64,000 bases of DNA from Lycocorax pyrrhopterus obiensis (GCA_014706295.1 JACSVZ010000007.1:5857699-5921698); one strand, 5' to 3'; numbered from the stretch's first letter, positions 23,430 through 37,980 are shown. Numbers and translations: made by a program. The notes: a model not told the origin generated them from the sequence alone.

Positions 23430-26400
23430 GTGAGAGAACTTTCCCTGCCCTACACCCCTTGGAGTCTTCCTTACTGCTTGCCTGGCTCAAAGGGAGATTT
23501 TATTTGCACAGCAGAACGCAGACCATGTTTAAGTGAGCATAAATGTTTGTGGATGCTGACATGAGGACAACACAGCATGTTTTATATCCCAGGCGTGTCC
23601 AAGGGATCAAGGCTCCAGCACCTGGACTTCAGCTCACCTTCCCACACTCTTACAGTTAAAAATGAGTGTCAGCTGTTTGACCTAGAGCCCAGGACATCTG
23701 AACTTGTTATCCAAAGCAAAGATCAAAATTGTTCTGTTAACGTTTTGGGTTTTGTGTTTCTTTGCCTTGATATTTTTGTCCACTGGGATGTAGGATATGA
23801 CTCTGAGAAGTGTTTACCACGGCTGTAATGACTGTTTTATCATTCATAAATTAGATTCTGCTGTTTTATTTATGCTCAGTAGTACTTTACTTAATGAACA
23901 CATTCAGTGGGATGAAATGTTTATTATGAAAAGGATTGGAATCTAGAGCGATGATTCACAAACTGGTATTTTCAGCTACTTCATGCAGGGAATTCTGGAG
24001 ATTGAGAATATATATCATATTTATGGAAGAAGGTAGAAATGATGTATGCAGGTTTGGTTCTCACACGAGGTATTGTTTGCTGTTTTACTTTCCAGGCTTA
24101 GAAATAGTGAATTATGTTGTTAATAATTTACAGGATGTATAATAGTATTGATAATAATTTTAATAATGTCTTCTAGGTGGAAGATTTCACTTGCCTCAGG
24201 TTTCAAGCTTTTTAATAGAAATAATCAAAAGTTCCAATTTTGGTGATCTGCAAGGAGAGAGAAATCAACATTTCTTCCTATATTTCTTCTATATTTTTGT
24301 ATATAGCAAATATGATGTGAAAACTCAATAAGTAATTGCCCAGTCTTCCTACTGAATTTGCTTAGAGGCCTCTGTCTGGTTTTCATACACTTTGTAAGAA
24401 AATCTAGAATAAGTGAGAACTTCTTTGAGGCTGGAATAACTCCATCTTCCTTAAAATGAAACACATTCCTATTTGGGAGAAATCTTTTTAATATGCACTT
24501 TTTAATAAGCTTGGGTTTTTAAAGAATAAGCTAGTATTGAAGGATCAGCTACTGCTAAGAAGTAGAAATAGTGATGCTTCCTCTATTTTAAAAGAAGCTT
24601 GCCATCATTAATTTCTTCATTTCAGTTGTTAATATCTCTGTGGCTGGGGCTAATGACAAAAATTTGGCCTGAGTTTTGTCTTTATGTCTAATTCACAGTG
24701 AGAAGCTCACTAAGCTTCGCTGAAGTACAGAGGCATTTTGAAGTTGTCAGAGTGGGAAGCAAATGGAAATTCTATATGGATGGAAAAAAAAAAGCCCAGT
24801 GGATCTCAGTTGAGGGAAGGTTGTTTAATTAGCTGCATTGTATGGATTGCAATCTGAACTCAGCGTTCTAATTGGCAGGTGGGAGTTCCAAAGTTTATCT
24901 ACAACTAGATTTTTATATCTGTGGCACAAGCAGTACTCACCATGCTCGTCCCACATTCGCACAATGAAATGAAGTTTATTCAGATGGTGTCTGCCTGTTC
25001 TGCCTCTGTGGATACAGATGTAAGATTCTCATTTAAGTGTCTGAAGAATGCTTGCAGTGGTAGATACAGATGTCCCTTGTATTGTGGCTGGGTGGTAGCA
25101 ACCAGAAGAAAAAAGATGTTTGTTTCAAGGGTTTGCACAGTGTTTTTGTTAGAAAGTGAAGATGCTAGGGGTGGCTAACCAGCTGTGCAGGGTAAGGAAA
25201 AGCTGTGTGTGCAGTAACTTGACTGCCACTCGCAGCTCTGTTTTCCCTGTGTTCAGATGGAGCATATGTCATCCAACGAGTTATACAGCGGAACAGAACT
25301 CGGGGAAAATTCCTTAATAATGGCAAGAGACTAAATGCTGCTTTTGGGCTACAGGCATAAGCCTCTGCCTCCGTAAGGAGACATATCTACTGTTCAGATA
25401 GTAGTCAAAACACAGCATTTGTATGAAGCAAGTGCTTCATTCATATTAGGAAACTTTCCAGTATTACCAGGATAGAAGGAATCAGAAGCTGACCAAGTAA
25501 GATTTTCCTTCCATGACTTCGAGACTGTAAAACATTTGGTTTGCAAGCCTCTGAGTGCCACTTGCAAGCTGTGAAGTGTGAGTTACACCACCTTTCACGC
25601 AGAAAACCTGCCTGCCCTCTGTGCTCAGGCCAGACCCCGCTGGGGCTCTGCACAGCTCTTGAGTGTTGGGCTGACCAGCAGGGGCAGTGCCTCAAAGTAC
25701 TGCAGAGGATGTGGGGTAGCCAGGTGGTAAAGAAGGGCTAACACGGAGTTTTTGGCACGGATGTGGCACACTTAGGCTGGAAAAGCACTGTTCTCAGGGG
25801 TCACAGTGCAGCTGGAGCGGGGGCAGTGCTGCAGCCCATTCGGACGTGCAGTAAGCAGCTGCTGTAACCTCCTCACGGCTCATTTACTCTTGTGTCACTC
25901 TGCAGGTCACCAGGTACAGTCCATCTTCATTAATCATCAAGCTGCGGGGTCATGATCCTATAAATAGCACAGCTGTTAAAATTCTTGGTTGGACAGGTAT
26001 TTTTTTCTGTACCCTTTTTGGTTATGTCTATACTTGAGACCTTTAGAGAAGTGTAGTTTGGACTCCACCATTCTAAATCTGTTCTCCTCCGAGACAACTG
26101 AGACTTTAAAATCTGATTTTACTGTTGTTTGTTTACTTAATGCAGCCAAACTTACTTTTTTTTTTGTCCTTGTAGTACACACAGGACACAATTCAGCCTT
26201 AAAAAAAATCACTTTGTCTCCCACAAACACATGTTAAATAGCTAAATTAAATATGGCTAGGGAATCCAAGATGCCAAACTCAGCCATAGAAATTTGGGGA
26301 TATAGTGGTAGGGCTCTTACTTGTGCCAGTGGTAATTGTACAACTCAGGAGAGCAGTGAGGCCCTGTGAAAGCTTTGGGTATCTGTCCCGTTGGCCTCTT

Positions 26401-28032
26401 TACACAAACCATTCCCAGCTCTTGTCATGCAGACTGCTGATCTTTCTCTTTTGTAGTGTTTAGCAACAGTCTGCGAATTGTTTCGAAGGCAAATCAAACC
26501 CGAGGGCAGCAATCACCATTGACTGACTACAGCAGTGTCTGTGTAGGCCATTTTAATCAACATATGCATGCAGTGTCATAGATTCCATCTGATAAATAAT
26601 GTAGAATATTAGAAATGTAGAGCTGTACCTCTTCTCATCTATCTTCCTTGTTCTCTGAGGAAGGATAACTATTGCAAGAAAAATTTTGGTGGATGTTTTG
26701 TCAATCTGTTCTGAAGCGGTCAGCAAGAACAAATCCATCTCTCCAAGTTCAAACACCTCAATATATTATATTTAATAGAAAATTTAAGGAGAACTTTGTA
26801 GATCTTTTACTAACATTCAAACTGAATCTTCACTAGTAGTGGTTAAATTGCTCTCTTATGAGGTTGTCTTCCTAAATTAAGAATTTTCTTGATACCTTAC
26901 AAGGCAGATATTCTGAAGTTTTCTTTATTCTCCCTCCAATTCCACACACTCTATACCTGTTCCTTATTCAAATTCTCATCTTTTCATTGTGGGCCATCTT
27001 CTTCCAGCTTTGCTTTTTCTGCAGCCAAGTTGAGATTCCAGTCCTGTGTTCCTCAGAACTGTACACAGGAGTGGATCTGGACTCTCAGCAAAACACCATG
27101 TAGAATTTGGATAGAGTAATCCCTTGAGTGCCGTAGGGTGGCACAGCTTTGGAGCACCTTGTGCTCAGGATGAATCTTCCCAGTCTGTGCATTTTTATTC
27201 TTTTTCAATGTAGAGCTTCATCCAGTTTATCAAGCAGGCGATGAACTACAGTCCTGTCCTTCAAAATGCCATTCATTCCTCCAAAAAATTGGAGCTATTT
27301 GTGAACATATTTGATAATTAAACACTCAGAATAAAAAAGGTGTGCAAACATGACCTATTTCTCTCATGTGCAGTGATAAACTGAATCACAAAGACTCAAA
27401 ATGAGGCACTTTGTACTGCTTTGGCATAATCACTTGTTAGATTTGTATCTTATACCCGCTTTTTTGTGATAGTTTAGTGTTAAATGTCCTCATTGCTCTC
27501 CCAGAGGTGTCCTTTTGGCTTTTTTTGTGCTAGAGTGAATAAAAAAATTCTTAGTTTAGGTCACTGAATTTAACGACCCACCCGTGCAAACGCAATGTAG
27601 GGCAGTGAGCAGGCACAGCAGTAGCAAGAGTGGAGGTTTCATTAAAGGTGTGGTGTTTATAAAAGCCTGAGGCTGTGCTGAAGAAGAAAACATTTAAAGA
27701 AAATTGGAGTAGTCAGCTAAGTAAGGTAAGGAAGTGGTCCTTTACCTTTAGTCCCTGAAACAGCAGCCCAAACGTGTCCTTTGGTTTTGGTCACCTGTTC
27801 TTTTGATGCTGTTTAGTTGGCTGATGTGCTTAGCAAGGCATTTAGATTAAAAGGTATTTTTACAACCTCTTTGTGAATGCAAAAAGCCTGGCTGCAGAGA
27901 GGTTTCTCAGTTTTCTGACAGTGTCTGTGTGAAAGCCTTGCTTTCTCACGGACGCTATGGGAAAACAGTTGAAAGATTTTGTAAACTATGGTATTGTTAT
28001 GATACCGAAGAGAAAATATCTGCAGTAAGTGT

Positions 28033-28207
28033 TGTTGGGTTCAGCCAATCCCTCTGGGGGGTGGTTGGTCAGTGAACCAATGACCTTATGTCAGTGTCCA
28101 GCGTGCTAAGGTATATAAGCGAATTTGTAAATTAATAAAGGGTCGGTTTCTTCTCGTACTAAACCGTCCATGTCGCTTTATTCCTCGGTCCCTGCTCGCC
28201 AGCGACA
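28033..28207 (+). mobile_element. short solo LTR-like element (endogenous retrovirus remnant)
   Basis: Begins TGTTGGGTTCAGCC and ends CCAGCGACA. Inside are a TATATAAG box (28112-28119) and an AATAAA poly(A) signal only 22 bases downstream (28134-28139), then a T/C-rich U5-like part with ATGTCGCTTTATTCC and CCTCGGTCCCTGC. The layout and end sequences are typical of avian ERV LTRs. No internal retroviral genes adjoin it and I see no clear target-site duplication. At about 175 bp it is short, and U3 may be truncated at the left. Confidence 0.65.
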
Positions 28208-30179
28208 CCTCTTAGAAAAGCAGCTCCTCTAATGCTGTGTTCCAGTATTTTATAGGAATCTTACATCTTCTTGATACAGTGCATTTTGAAAGAAGCAGTC
28301 TTAAAAGGCTTTTAGCCATTTCAAATGATTTATTCTTGCATTTATAAGCAAAGGTTGTTTTATAGTTTTTAAAAGAATTAATGACTGCCATTATTTTTTA
28401 AGCTTTTTATATTACAAATCCAGGTATACTTGGGTAATCTTGATGTTCTATTAGGTTTGTATGTTTGGGGTTTTTTTAACCTTGTATCTCAATATAAACT
28501 CATCAGGTTGCTTAGTAAACAGCTTATTCTGAGGTGTATGAAATTTTGTTGTTTTCTTTAACAAGTGCCCAGAACTTCCAAGTATTTTGCTCATGTTTGC
28601 ATTCTCTACATTCCCTGTCTCAGCATCTCAGTGCAACAGAGTCTGTCATCTTACTGCTTAAAAGCATATGGAGTAATGATCCAAAGCTACAATTACAGGA
28701 GTATTTTAAATAGGAAAGAATCACAATATGCCAGCTATAGAATTTGTAGACTAAGCAGGTAGATGTGAATTCTGAGTCTGTAACATTTAAATTTCCCCTT
28801 CTTTTGCATTTGCAAGAGTATTCCCAAATTTTGTTTGCATAAGAATCACTGCAAATATTATCCTAGGCATAAACCCTCTGAATTTTATAATGGTAAACCA
28901 AGCTCTAGTTCACCTTTCCTGTAGGGTGGAATTGATTAACCTTGATTAAAGGCTTCCACACATTTTTCTAGAGCTCCAAGTTCCATATCATGATATTCAG
29001 GGATTAAATATGAGTTTAAAAATAAAAATCCCCAAAAAAGTATCTGCCACTGCCAGTTCTAGCACCGACTGGAAAATGTGAACACTTTGAATGAGAATAA
29101 ATAGAAATATCTCTGGTACACTGGAAAAACCTCAACCTGAACCACTTATAGGCAAGTTTTTGGTTAGGAAATTGTCTCAGGAGGTAGTTATGGCTTGCTT
29201 TAGAACAGTAAAAGGAAATGTGAGAGAGTGATGAGCACCAGGAGCTCGCAGAACAGAAGCAGCTCTGATAGTCATTGTTTGCTACTGATGAGGCTGTAGA
29301 GAAACCAAACTGGATTCCAGCTGAGCAGTTTTCCCTTCCTTTACATTTTTGTTCTGGTTTCAGCTCGTGCTTTGAATGAGACAAAAAATCTCCACATCGT
29401 AACGTTTCTCAGGTTTTGCATGACCCAACTCTGGTTAGTTGCACCTTGGGCACTCCCCCAGCTGATTGTCTACATAGCTGCTGTGTCTTGTGAGAACGAA
29501 TGATTCAAACCACAAAATTTCACAGTCGAATTCGAAAATATAAGAAACTTCTGATTACTGTTTTGTTATGTGTTTTACTACATTGGATCTTTGAACTAGT
29601 AACGTAGGCAAAAAGAGGAAATAAATATTAAATTGTACTGGCAATGTAACTTAGTTCACTGCTGGACAAAAACGGGGTTCAGTCTCTTAGGCTGGGCTCA
29701 CTCTTCTGTTGACAACTTGCTTATCTCAGCTTTGCTAGAGTGCCTTTTCTAAGGGTTTTCTTGCTATATCACTACCATTGCTTTTAAAACTAAAACTTTC
29801 TTAGTTAATTTGGCTTTAGTTTCTCTTCTGACATTTCTTTTTCTTTGCCCTTTCCCTATCTCCCTGCTTGGCTGTGGAAAAAAAAAACCATCTAACTTCT
29901 GGCCACGTAATATTTAGTCCTCTTTCTTTAATCTAATCTAATTTTTCTCTTTTCTTTGTTATTTTTAATGTCTTCTGGGGAAATGCTTTTTCTTGAGAAT
30001 GACTTCAAATTATGATTGTGTCTCAGTAAGAGCTTATGTTTTTTGGAAAGTTTTATGCCTAAACAAATATTTAATTTGTGATGATTCAATTTCTGTTTTG
30101 GAAAAAAACCAGCCAAAACACAAACCAAAGAAACCCTCTAAAAACATAAAACTAAAAACAGGAAGCATGCCTTTTGAGA

Positions 30180-33100
30180 TTGGTTAGCTGAAACTCCAGA
30201 CTCCTCTTCAGATCCAAGGCTTATCAGGGCTGGGTTATCTCAAGTGTAACTTCTGCCCTGCCTTGCACACTGCCAGTGCAGCAGAGCCAGACTACGTCAT
30301 GGTAAAATATCAGAACTGCCTGATTAAATCTCCTGTTCGAGAAAAATACCTATTAGTTTATTCTCTTCTTTGGATTAGCATTAAACTGCGAGACTTCCTG
30401 GTTCTGAGAGGCTTCCAAAGAGACTCATTAAAGAATGGTTTCCTAGAATTTGGCACTGGCACTTAACAAATCAATCCTCAAGAGAGGAAATTACACTGGA
30501 AGCACTGTTCCCTTCTGCCTTGGAGATTCCAGTCTGCTCTTCAGACATGTCACTGTTCAGAGTCCCATTCTGGGCCTCTCAGGGTTTTGGATTATTTGAT
30601 GCCTGAAGAGGGTTCTCTGTTCAGGTCTTGCTTCCAGTCTAGAAGCCAGTTTTGCATTTGCAATTGTTTCACCCTGAGACAAAGTCTGGTTCTTGGAAGT
30701 GTGGGTCCCTCTAACCCTGTTCTGTCAATCAGTAAAAGCTGTATGTTCTTCTCCGGGCAGTGTTTAAGTGGACGTATCTATCTCAGTGACTCTAAAGGGA
30801 TTTACTTCAAATATCCCTTTATTTCCAGCCCAGGTAAACTACCTAACTCATTGTTATTCCCCTCTTAGATAATCTTTCTTCAGATGGTGGCACCTGGGCC
30901 ATGTGAAATTTTAGTAAAGACATTTAGCCCCTCTGGCAACAGTCAGATGCTTTACAGTTGCTATCTGGCAGCTGTCATGGGTCATAACTCTAGATGTATG
31001 TAGGCTCCAGTTCATTGAAACATCTATTCAGCAGCTCTTTCTTCATTTATAATGTTGCCATCAGGCTTTCCTTCCTAGATTTCCCTTTTTGTCACCTGTA
31101 ATTCACCAGCTTCATCTAAGGCGGTCATCAATTACTCTGGTTGGTATCTCTACCGAGAGAGATCAGCACGCTTATCTCTCAGCTCCTAGCCCTTCCTGAA
31201 ATGCTCCAAGAATTGCCTCTGATGTAGTTTGCCATTCTGCAGCATCAGGAAGCCTTCAGCATGTCAGTTCCAATCAATGGGGCCTTAGAGCAAGTGTTTG
31301 TTCTTTGCACTTCCACTTTGCATCAGGTTAGAAAGCATTTATCAGGTATTCCCTCCTGGTCTGGACTGTTTGAGCTATCACTGCCTGTAATCCTCACTAT
31401 GATAATATGGATCTGGACATGCATGCTACCCTCAGAATCACACAGGGTTTAAAAGGAAGCGTTATTCTGGGAAAATGTGTTTATTCCTACACTTCTCTCC
31501 AAATGAGCACTGTCAGCTTCCAGCCTACAATGACAGGCTATGGACGTATGGAATTATGTCTGTACCTGAGAGTCTTTTCTCATGATGTGTTTTCTTTTCC
31601 CATCGTGTGAATTGGGACAGTGGGGATAGAGGGGAGAAGGGTGAACAAAGGTGATGATAAAAACAACTGTCAGCTTGACAATTTCTCCAGATTATATGGA
31701 CTATGAGAAAATCCTGTTGTCAGTCCTCTGGAATTTTGAAGGTACACAAATGCCAGTAGAAAACCTCCCAAATAAATTTAAATGCTGGTCTTCTCTTATT
31801 CTTTTTTGTAGTTTTTGTGGTTTTGTTTTTGTTTTTTTTTCCCTCCACTGTGTTAAGAGAGGTGTTGGTGACTTAGAAGCAGAATGGCTCTTTTAAATTC
31901 AGGACTTTACCTACCTGACTCACTCATGAATGGCTACTGTAGGCAAAATCCTTCCTTGAGGCTTCATAGTGAAGCAAGGCAGGTCACTTCTCACTGCAAC
32001 TCACTGCTGAATTAATTGCTGCTAGACTGAAAGTACTGCTCACCATGCCTGTTGTCTTGAGAACTGCTTGCTGAATTCAGAAGGTGCTTTTGCATTATTA
32101 AAGTGACAATATTTTTAGCTTCCATTATTCTAGACTGCATAGGTAGCCTTCCACAGACCTGGCTGTGGACTAACCTGACAGTCCTCCTTCACAGCTCTTC
32201 CCTTTATAGTGACGGTAGTGACCTCTGGGTGTTTGCCAAGGGATACTGTTTCAATTTCCAGTGCTGCCCCGAACATTTGTAATTGATTGTTGTGTTTGCT
32301 GTGACAGCTCTTTCTCATGACCTAACAACCCAGGCTCATTAGTCATCTGATCACAGTGTATTTATCCTACCTCAAAACGATACAAGACCTGGTCAGGAAA
32401 CGACCTTATCTTTGGAGTCTGGTGCGTTCAACATGTTTGCCTTTTGGTGCTTTATCTTAACATACCTTCAGAGACGGTTTTGGTCATTTCACTTCATGCA
32501 GTGATGAGTGGAAATCCGTAATGGTGTCCTCAGAATGATGTGAAGGGACTCACACAACTGAAAAATATGCCCTCTCATCCTAATCTCATCAGATGTTTTG
32601 CTTCAGTGCTAGTCTTCACTGAAGAGACTTTGCAGACATGTTTCTCATCAGGATGCTTTGCTTTCCTTTGGTCTGTTTTCTCAGAAAACTGTGCAGTAAG
32701 GCTGGGGATGTAACTTTTAAGAAGTTTTCTTTCCCTGACCACGTTGAGACCATTTGGAGTCCCAGATTGAAAAAGCCACATAATGTTGCTCTTTCTTTCA
32801 TACTTTTACAGAACTTGTCTCATCCAGCACAATGCTGGATCACTTCAAGGTAAAGCGACCTTGTTCATCTCTGTGAAGCCTGGGATTGTAAGGATATCTC
32901 TAGCTGAAAGTACTTACACACTCTCTTCAGACATACAGATCAAATTCAGTCATCAGAATTTCTCCTGGTCTGTTATCCTACATCCTGATTTTCTTCAACC
33001 TTTGCTGTCCGCCTCAGCCAACCTCTGCTTAATTATCACCTGAATGAGGTGCCCTTCCCTTAGCATAAAGGGTTCAGGAAGCATTTGGACAATGCTGTTG

Positions 33101-33720
33101 GGCACATGGTATGACTCTTGGGGATGGTCCTGTGCAGGGCCAGGAGTTAGATTCAGTGATCCTTGTGGGTCCCTTCCATCTCAGCCCGTTCTGTGATTTT
33201 CTGACCTTTCTGCTAATCACTTGCACTCATCCCAGCCTGTCCCCTGAATCTTGATCTGAGTGGATTTCCTGAGAATGGTCATTGCTGCTCTAGGAGTAAT
33301 GGTTTCATGGATGGCTTCTCACCTGCTAAATTGTTTTCTGACAGAATTGCCCTGCTGCCTGTGCGGGACTGTCAGCCTAATCAGTCAGGAGATCTGGCTT
33401 TCACTTCAAGCAGGAGATAAGGTTGTCTCCACCTTCCTCCTCCTCTGAGCAGCTGCTTTCACTCTGACCTTTCTCAACATAAGGAGCTCTCTTGCCTCCT
33501 GCATTGGCTGAGCCAGGTCCTTTCCTCAGCCTCTCATTTCTGTGTGTCTCTAGCAGGGAAACACCAGAGAACAGCCATGAGTAGATACGGCCTCACCACA
33601 GACCCTTCTGAGTCAGGTTGTTTCTCAAGCCATGGTATGGATGTTCACATCCCAAATACCATCAGAAGAGCTGCCTCAAGACTGACTTACAAGAGCTTGG
33701 CTTGCTAATCAAGCTCTGCA
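30180..33720. other. pyrimidine-rich, relatively GC-rich block of unknown origin in intron 2
   Basis: For about 3.5 kb the + strand is richer in C and T and poorer in A-rich words than the sequence on either side. The change is noticeable at both edges (about 30180 and 33720). Frames are broken and no protein family is recognised. A minus-strand purine-rich reading would suit a decayed retroelement, but I cannot name one. A + strand CR1 end at 33.06-33.20 kb lies within it and seems to be a separate insertion. Confidence 0.35.
33062..33203 (+). mobile_element. CR1 LINE 3' end (truncated)
   Basis: Contains the CR1 3' signature in order: GGTTCAGGAAGCATTTGGAC, AATGCTGTTGGGCACATGGT, a GGTCCTGTGCAGGGCCAGG-type part, then TTCAGTGATCCTTGTGGGTC and CCCTTCCATCTCA, ending TCTGTGATTTTCTG. 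Typical 5'-truncated insertion without reverse-transcriptase sequence. Orientation is given by the 3' tail lying to the right. Confidence 0.9.
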
Positions 33721-36407
33721 AATCCAAGGATTTATTTAGAAATAATGTACCACTTGCCACTACAGTTACATAGTTTTGTTTTCTGAAATGATTTTTCACT
33801 CCAAGTAGTTGTGCTTCTGGAAAGACCTGTTATTGGGAGTTGCCCAAAGTGGAAATCTACATACGAACAATCATTGAAAGGGGACTGAAAATTTTCTTGT
33901 GCATAATTGTGTTCCTCGGAAGAGGGTTGCATTTTTTTTTACCTATTTATCTCAAACCATCCCCCTTCTGCTCTATTTTGTCTCTTTTTTCACTTGCTGT
34001 GAGAAAAACTGAAAATCATATATTCAGCTTCACTTTTCTCACGGTTGCATAAGAGGCAGGACGTGAATGTACACAACACGTTCTGCAAAACCAGAATTTT
34101 CTGGATTAGGTACTTTTGGTTTCAATTCATATAGACAAGTGACTATATAATGAATACTGATATAGGCAAGATATTTAAACAAGCCATAATTACTGATAAT
34201 CTGTTGAACTTTCAGTACAAAAATAATTATTTCACCAAATAAATTCTCAAGCAATATTTGCCGGAAGATACTTTGTATTTTTTATGCATATTTACTTTTG
34301 ATTCTTAAAACAGCATTGAAATTAATTTTCAGATGAGAATAAATCAAGAATAATGAAGAAATTCCCGATCCAGTTGCACAAAAGCTGACGTTTGGCTCTT
34401 GAGAATGCTTTTCACAGTAGTCAGTAATTAGAAAGGGAAATTCCCTGCTGGTATAGAGCTACCATTTTGTTCCCCATTCTTGCATTGTTGCTGGGGGTAG
34501 GGTTATTATGCAATCCCTGGCAAGCTCATCCTACCAGACTGCTTACTAATTTGTAGGCTGTAGGTGTGAATTGAAAAGCCTTCATCCTGCTTCTGTTTAC
34601 TTCACAGATTGAACTGGGCTCCACTTATTCTCATCTATGTGAATTGAGGCACTGTTGCTGCTCTTGCCTCTTTTTTCTCCTTGTGGGTGGGCACAGCTCA
34701 TTTGAACCTGCTTTGCTTTTCAAAAGAAGCATTTAAGAGAATGAGTATGTAAGAGGTGGCTTTGGTACTTAGTGTTCTCTAACTTTAATGACTGTATATC
34801 TGGATACAGTCAGTAGTGTAGTAGAGGTTCCTAAGTGCATTGCCAGTGTTTATTCATTATTTGTCAGGCACACATCAGGGTTTTGTTCTCCTAGAATTCA
34901 TTTAATCTTTTTTCTTTTTTTTTTCTTTCTTCCTACTCATTTCAGCTGTATGATTAAAGTTGACTCTGCTTGTATGGGAGACTTAATTATACCTGTTATT
35001 GCTCTCTTTAGCCTGTTTATCGCAAACTTATTTTAGCTAACAGACTGTTTTTAAACAGGAGGAATACAGAGTAGGAGAGATAGAGGACATAAAGTAGCAA
35101 ACAAATAGTGAAAATGGAGAAAGACTTTTCACTACAGTCTCTCTTGAGCAATAGGTCACTTTCATAGGAAAATGAACTCCCTATTTTATACCATTACATG
35201 AGGAATGCTTTCTGGAAGCTTCAGGGAGGTATTTTAAATGGTTGTTAAGGCAGCAGTTTGCCTCTTATTGCTGTCCTCTCTCTCTGGCCTCTCTTTACAT
35301 GACAGTGTGGGAATCCCACATGTAGGAGTAAAGGGAAAACCTCCAGTCAGTAAATCACCCCTCACCCCCCCAACCACTAATCCTTCCTGTTAAGAAAATC
35401 TGCCCACACATTGTGATAAATCCCAGATTAATACAATCATAAATGTTTTCTGTATTAGCTGCATGCAGAGGAGCAGTGGGGTTTTTGACTGTGCAAAGTT
35501 TCTTGGCTTCCTTTAGAATCTTTCAGTAACCCAGTTTTATTGTCCATAAAGGTTATACAAAGTGCTTGTATGAATTAGAATTTGGTTATGATATATTTAG
35601 ACACTGGGCTTATGTAATGGCCTTAGCTTCAATACCCTGTGTTCCAAACAATTTCTTACACATTGTGTAAGATTTCCCCAAAAGATGAAAAAGACCCATA
35701 TGGTACCTTCTCAAAACTCTCTATCTGTCTATTTTTTTTCCCCTTTTAGTTCATCTGATGTTCCACTGATTACATTTCTTGCAAAATGAATTAAACCCAC
35801 ATTCTAAACAGCCAGCTTTGCATGTGGTGCAGATGTTATGCAACTGGCAGCTTTCACAGGAAGAACATTGTGTTCATGGCAATGTGTTCTTAGGCTTCTG
35901 AACGCATTTACCCTCTCTTTGCTGACTATGAGAGAGATTTAGGATTTCCTCTTGGGAGGAACAAACCCCATACAACCTGTGTGAAAGCTGGTCCTGGACT
36001 TTGACCGTTTTTTTGTTCATATTTTCACATCTATACACATCATGTACACTAAAAACTTGGGATATGCCTGAGCCTAATACGCTAAACTTGCATAAATATG
36101 GAAAGGAATATTGCAAGATTAAAAACATGATAAAAATATAAAGGCAGGATAAAATGCTAAACTCCATGTTAAGATACTTGATACATTCTCTTGACTTTTG
36201 AGAAATCATAAGTAAGTTTTTTTCCGATTAAATTTACCAAGTCTTGTCCTTATGATTTTCTGTTGTCAGTCCTCCATATTTGCTTTCACATTTATGGATA
36301 TAATACAGCTCTCAAATGTTCATTTATATTGTCTTTCTGATTAAGACTTCAAAGTTTTTACATTAACTAAATTCTGTAAATACTTTTTCCTGGAATGTGA
36401 ATTTATG

Positions 36408-36520
36408 ATATCCATTTTACAGAAGATTAAATAGTGAAGGAACTTGCTCAAGATTACATATCACACTTGAGCCATGACTAAACTTCAGGGGTTCTGCTCT
36501 TCACAATACAGTGTTTGCCT
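36408..36520 (-). mobile_element. MIR-like ancient SINE fragment, reverse orientation
   Basis: Reads in order like the reverse complement of MIR: TATCCATTTTACAGAAGATT, a TGAAGGAACTTGCTCAAGAT part (MIR GTAACTTGCCCAAGGTCACA), ACACTTGAGCCATGACT, then CAGGGGTTCTGCTCTTCA. Divergence is high, as expected for an element predating the bird radiation. Confidence 0.65.
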
Positions 36521-37980
36521 CCCAAGCCAGGAACATTCCAATAATCATCTGTCTCCTTGCATGGAAATATTGTCCATGCATAAAGTAATAAGTGTTTGTT
36601 AAATGTGTAACACTCCAACCATGAGTGTAACATAGAACAAAGGGATTTTAAAATAGGGGAACACAGTCCAGTTTTATAAATTTGGTAGGAACCCCAAAAC
36701 CAATTCCAGTAATAATAGCTGTTGGCCTGGTACGTATCAAAAAGATAAGCAAATCTTTCCTACCACAGGATTAAAGTGATGAAACCTCTCCAAATACTCT
36801 CTCAACACTCTAGGCTTAGTCACTTAAACAAATAAATGTGTTTGGATTCATACTATGTTTTCGTTCTTCCTGTTGTTTGGCACAGAATCAGAAAGAGCAA
36901 CATTTACGTGTATTTTGGATTACTAAACAGGATGGTGTAATGCCTACTGTGCTCTGTATAACATGGAAGTGTTGTGGGGTTTTTTTGCTAAGTGAAAATA
37001 AGAAGTAATAAGAATTCTAATCTATTAAATATGATTCCTGGCCTTTAATTTTAATACTTCTCTAATTACATAGTTCATATTCTGGAGATTAGCTGTCATT
37101 CATCAAGTGTTGGTATCTCCTGCAAATTGATTTTTCCTTTAGATGTGGTTGAATTTCTGACCATCAGGAGCTGTTTTTCCCTTTCTGAACCAGGTTTTGT
37201 TTTTATCCTTTTTGCTAAAGTTGTTTTACAGCTGCATTCCTTATAGAATTATTTTCTCAAGTACCTGTGCAAAATTTGTATGATTAGTCTCCAGAAGACG
37301 AAAAAGCACAGAAAAATAACAGATCCAGGGTGCTGACTTCGAGCTTTACACAGCTTTTCATTGAAATTTATTGAGAATAATTCAGAATAATATTGAAACT
37401 ATCAAATGCCTCTGAACAAACACTGGTGTGATTGATTGTCCCTAACTACTGAGATAGATTTCCTGTATCACCAAAATTCAGCTTTAGGAGTGAAACATGG
37501 CACGAGATTCCTCATGAGTTAGAGCTGACCTGCAGGGCAATATTTAGTTTCTGCAATGAAAATAATGAGTTATTTCTCGTGCTTCCATGCTCATATTCTG
37601 CAAATGCTTAGATAGAAGGGCTCAAATATTTGTGCCACTTATGGTGAAATTCTCAGATAAAAACTTTCCCAGTTATACCCTTCAGATCCTCACATGGCAG
37701 TAGAGAAGAAAGGGACAGCTGTTTATATTCCTACACAGCAACACTTCATCTGTTTGAGAAAGTAGTGCTGTCTGGACTCATGTTTGGTGCTGCACTGTGT
37801 AAGTGTTTTGCAGAGAAGTACAGTGAGAAAATGAAGTCGTGTGGCTGAAAGAAGCTTTGTTCAAGGTTGGAAAGACTACCTGCAGAAGATCAAGTGTAGG
37901 AAAAAAAGGCAAAGAAATGCAAAGATACAGTTTGTAATGCATATAAAAAATGAGAGACAGAAATTCATTGAATGCCTACT

